The translations under genes and the position numbers were made by a program. Below are positions 28,026 through 28,496 of a DNA stretch of 28,496 nucleotides, one piece after another. The stretch is from Chara braunii (Eukaryota; Streptophyta; Charophyceae; Charales; Characeae), in NCBI GenBank assembly GCA_003427395.1, contig BFEA01000020.1, positions 3,769,400 to 3,797,895 on the forward strand, read 5' to 3'. Within the stretch, counting starts at the first letter, position 1, and each line of letters begins with the position of its first letter. The notes under the pieces were generated by a model. That model did no database searches. It saw nothing but the letters and a program-made list of their open reading frames with translations, and was not told the DNA's origin.

Positions 28026-28496
28026 TTGGGCACGGGGCCCTAATTGAAAGAACAGAAAAAAAAAAAAAAAAAAAAAGTTACCCGTAAAATATAAATTACT
28101 TAAAAAATGGATAGGCCTGCCAAAGAAAATAAAATTAAATAAATGAAAATTTTGACAGGAAAAGTAGTCAGTGAATTGAGTACCAATCTCGATCTGAGGG
28201 AGGGAGGGGGGGGGGGGGAGGGGAATTAAAAAATAATAAAAATAATATTAATAAAAAATCATGCACATAATCTATCTGCCCAATAATAAATTAAATTAGA
28301 TAAAATAAGATTTTTTGACAGGGGAAAAAGGTGTACCGAGTAACAAGTTCCATTCATTTTCGGTCTAACGGATTAAGAAGAGGGGGAGGGAGGGGAGGGT
28401 GGAGGAAGAACGCATGCACACAAATTGATGAAAGACAAACAATGGTCTTTTTTTTTTCTTCTTTTTTTTTTTTTTGAAGCAATGGTCTTTTTTTTC
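28026..28496. other. A/T-rich upstream flank without gene
   Basis: Contains an A run at 28056-28076, A/T-rich stretches with AATAAA-like motifs on the plus strand, two G tracts, and a repeated CAATGGTCTTTTTTTT at 28440 and 28480. No coding sequence was recognised. Confidence 0.5.
28198..28399 (+). other. Two G-quadruplex-type tracts
   Basis: Tract 1 (28198-28223) is GGG-A-GGG-A-G13-A-GGGG. Tract 2 (28382-28399) is GGGGG-A-GGG-A-GGGG-A-GGG with single-base loops. Both satisfy the usual four-run rule on the plus strand, which is the template strand of the downstream gene. They lie about 450 and 630 bp upstream of the chosen start. Confidence 0.7.

Overview
The window looks like nuclear DNA of a green-lineage eukaryote with a large, repeat-rich genome. 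The best guess is a charophyte alga such as Chara; this rests on remembered similarity of its LINE and Ty3 proteins and is inference. Supporting features are plant-type L1 LINEs (ORF1 with zinc knuckle, endonuclease-RT-zf-RVT ORF2), a Ty3/gypsy chromovirus-like element, tRNA-headed SINEs with poly(A) tails, long dinucleotide microsatellites, and a type II membrane protein related to plant glycosyltransferase-2-like proteins. No bacterial operon, phage, CRISPR array or rRNA is visible.

Layout. About 25-5150 (- strand) is the 5' two thirds of a decayed L1-type LINE (LINE A). About 5160-7590 (+) is the 3' third of a similar LINE (LINE B); together they have the geometry of one element inverted by twin priming. 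About 7580-14450 (-) is a decayed Ty3/gypsy element with a 3' LTR, a chromodomain-like tail, integrase, RNase H, RT, protease and gag. It is broken by a 346 bp MITE-like insertion, a roughly 470 bp foldback insertion with a 9 bp target duplication, and an in-frame 75 bp duplication. A related LTR in the same orientation at 18668-19640 may be its 5' LTR, pushed away by a nest of later insertions between 14450 and 18600: three SINE copies, a LINE 3' fragment (LINE C), a small TA-flanked inverted-repeat element, and a 45 nt retroposed scrap with a perfect target duplication.

From 19700 to 22870 no protein gene is recognised. This stretch holds tRNA-like sequences, including two degenerate organelle-type tRNAs in tandem, A, CA and CT tracts, and a long polypyrimidine block. 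The only convincing host gene lies at 22877-27748 (-): an intronless frame of about 1620 codons. It encodes a predicted type II (Golgi-type) membrane protein with a C-terminal GT-A-like domain (Glu-Asp-Asp motif) and conserved blocks separated by long Ser, Gly/Arg/Glu and nine-residue tandem repeats. Its upstream region (27749-28496) holds a possible TATA box, a foldback element and two G-quadruplex-type G tracts.

The transposon genes all carry stops or frameshifts and look inactive. All positions, alignments and identities were read by eye, so boundaries of repeats are approximate.
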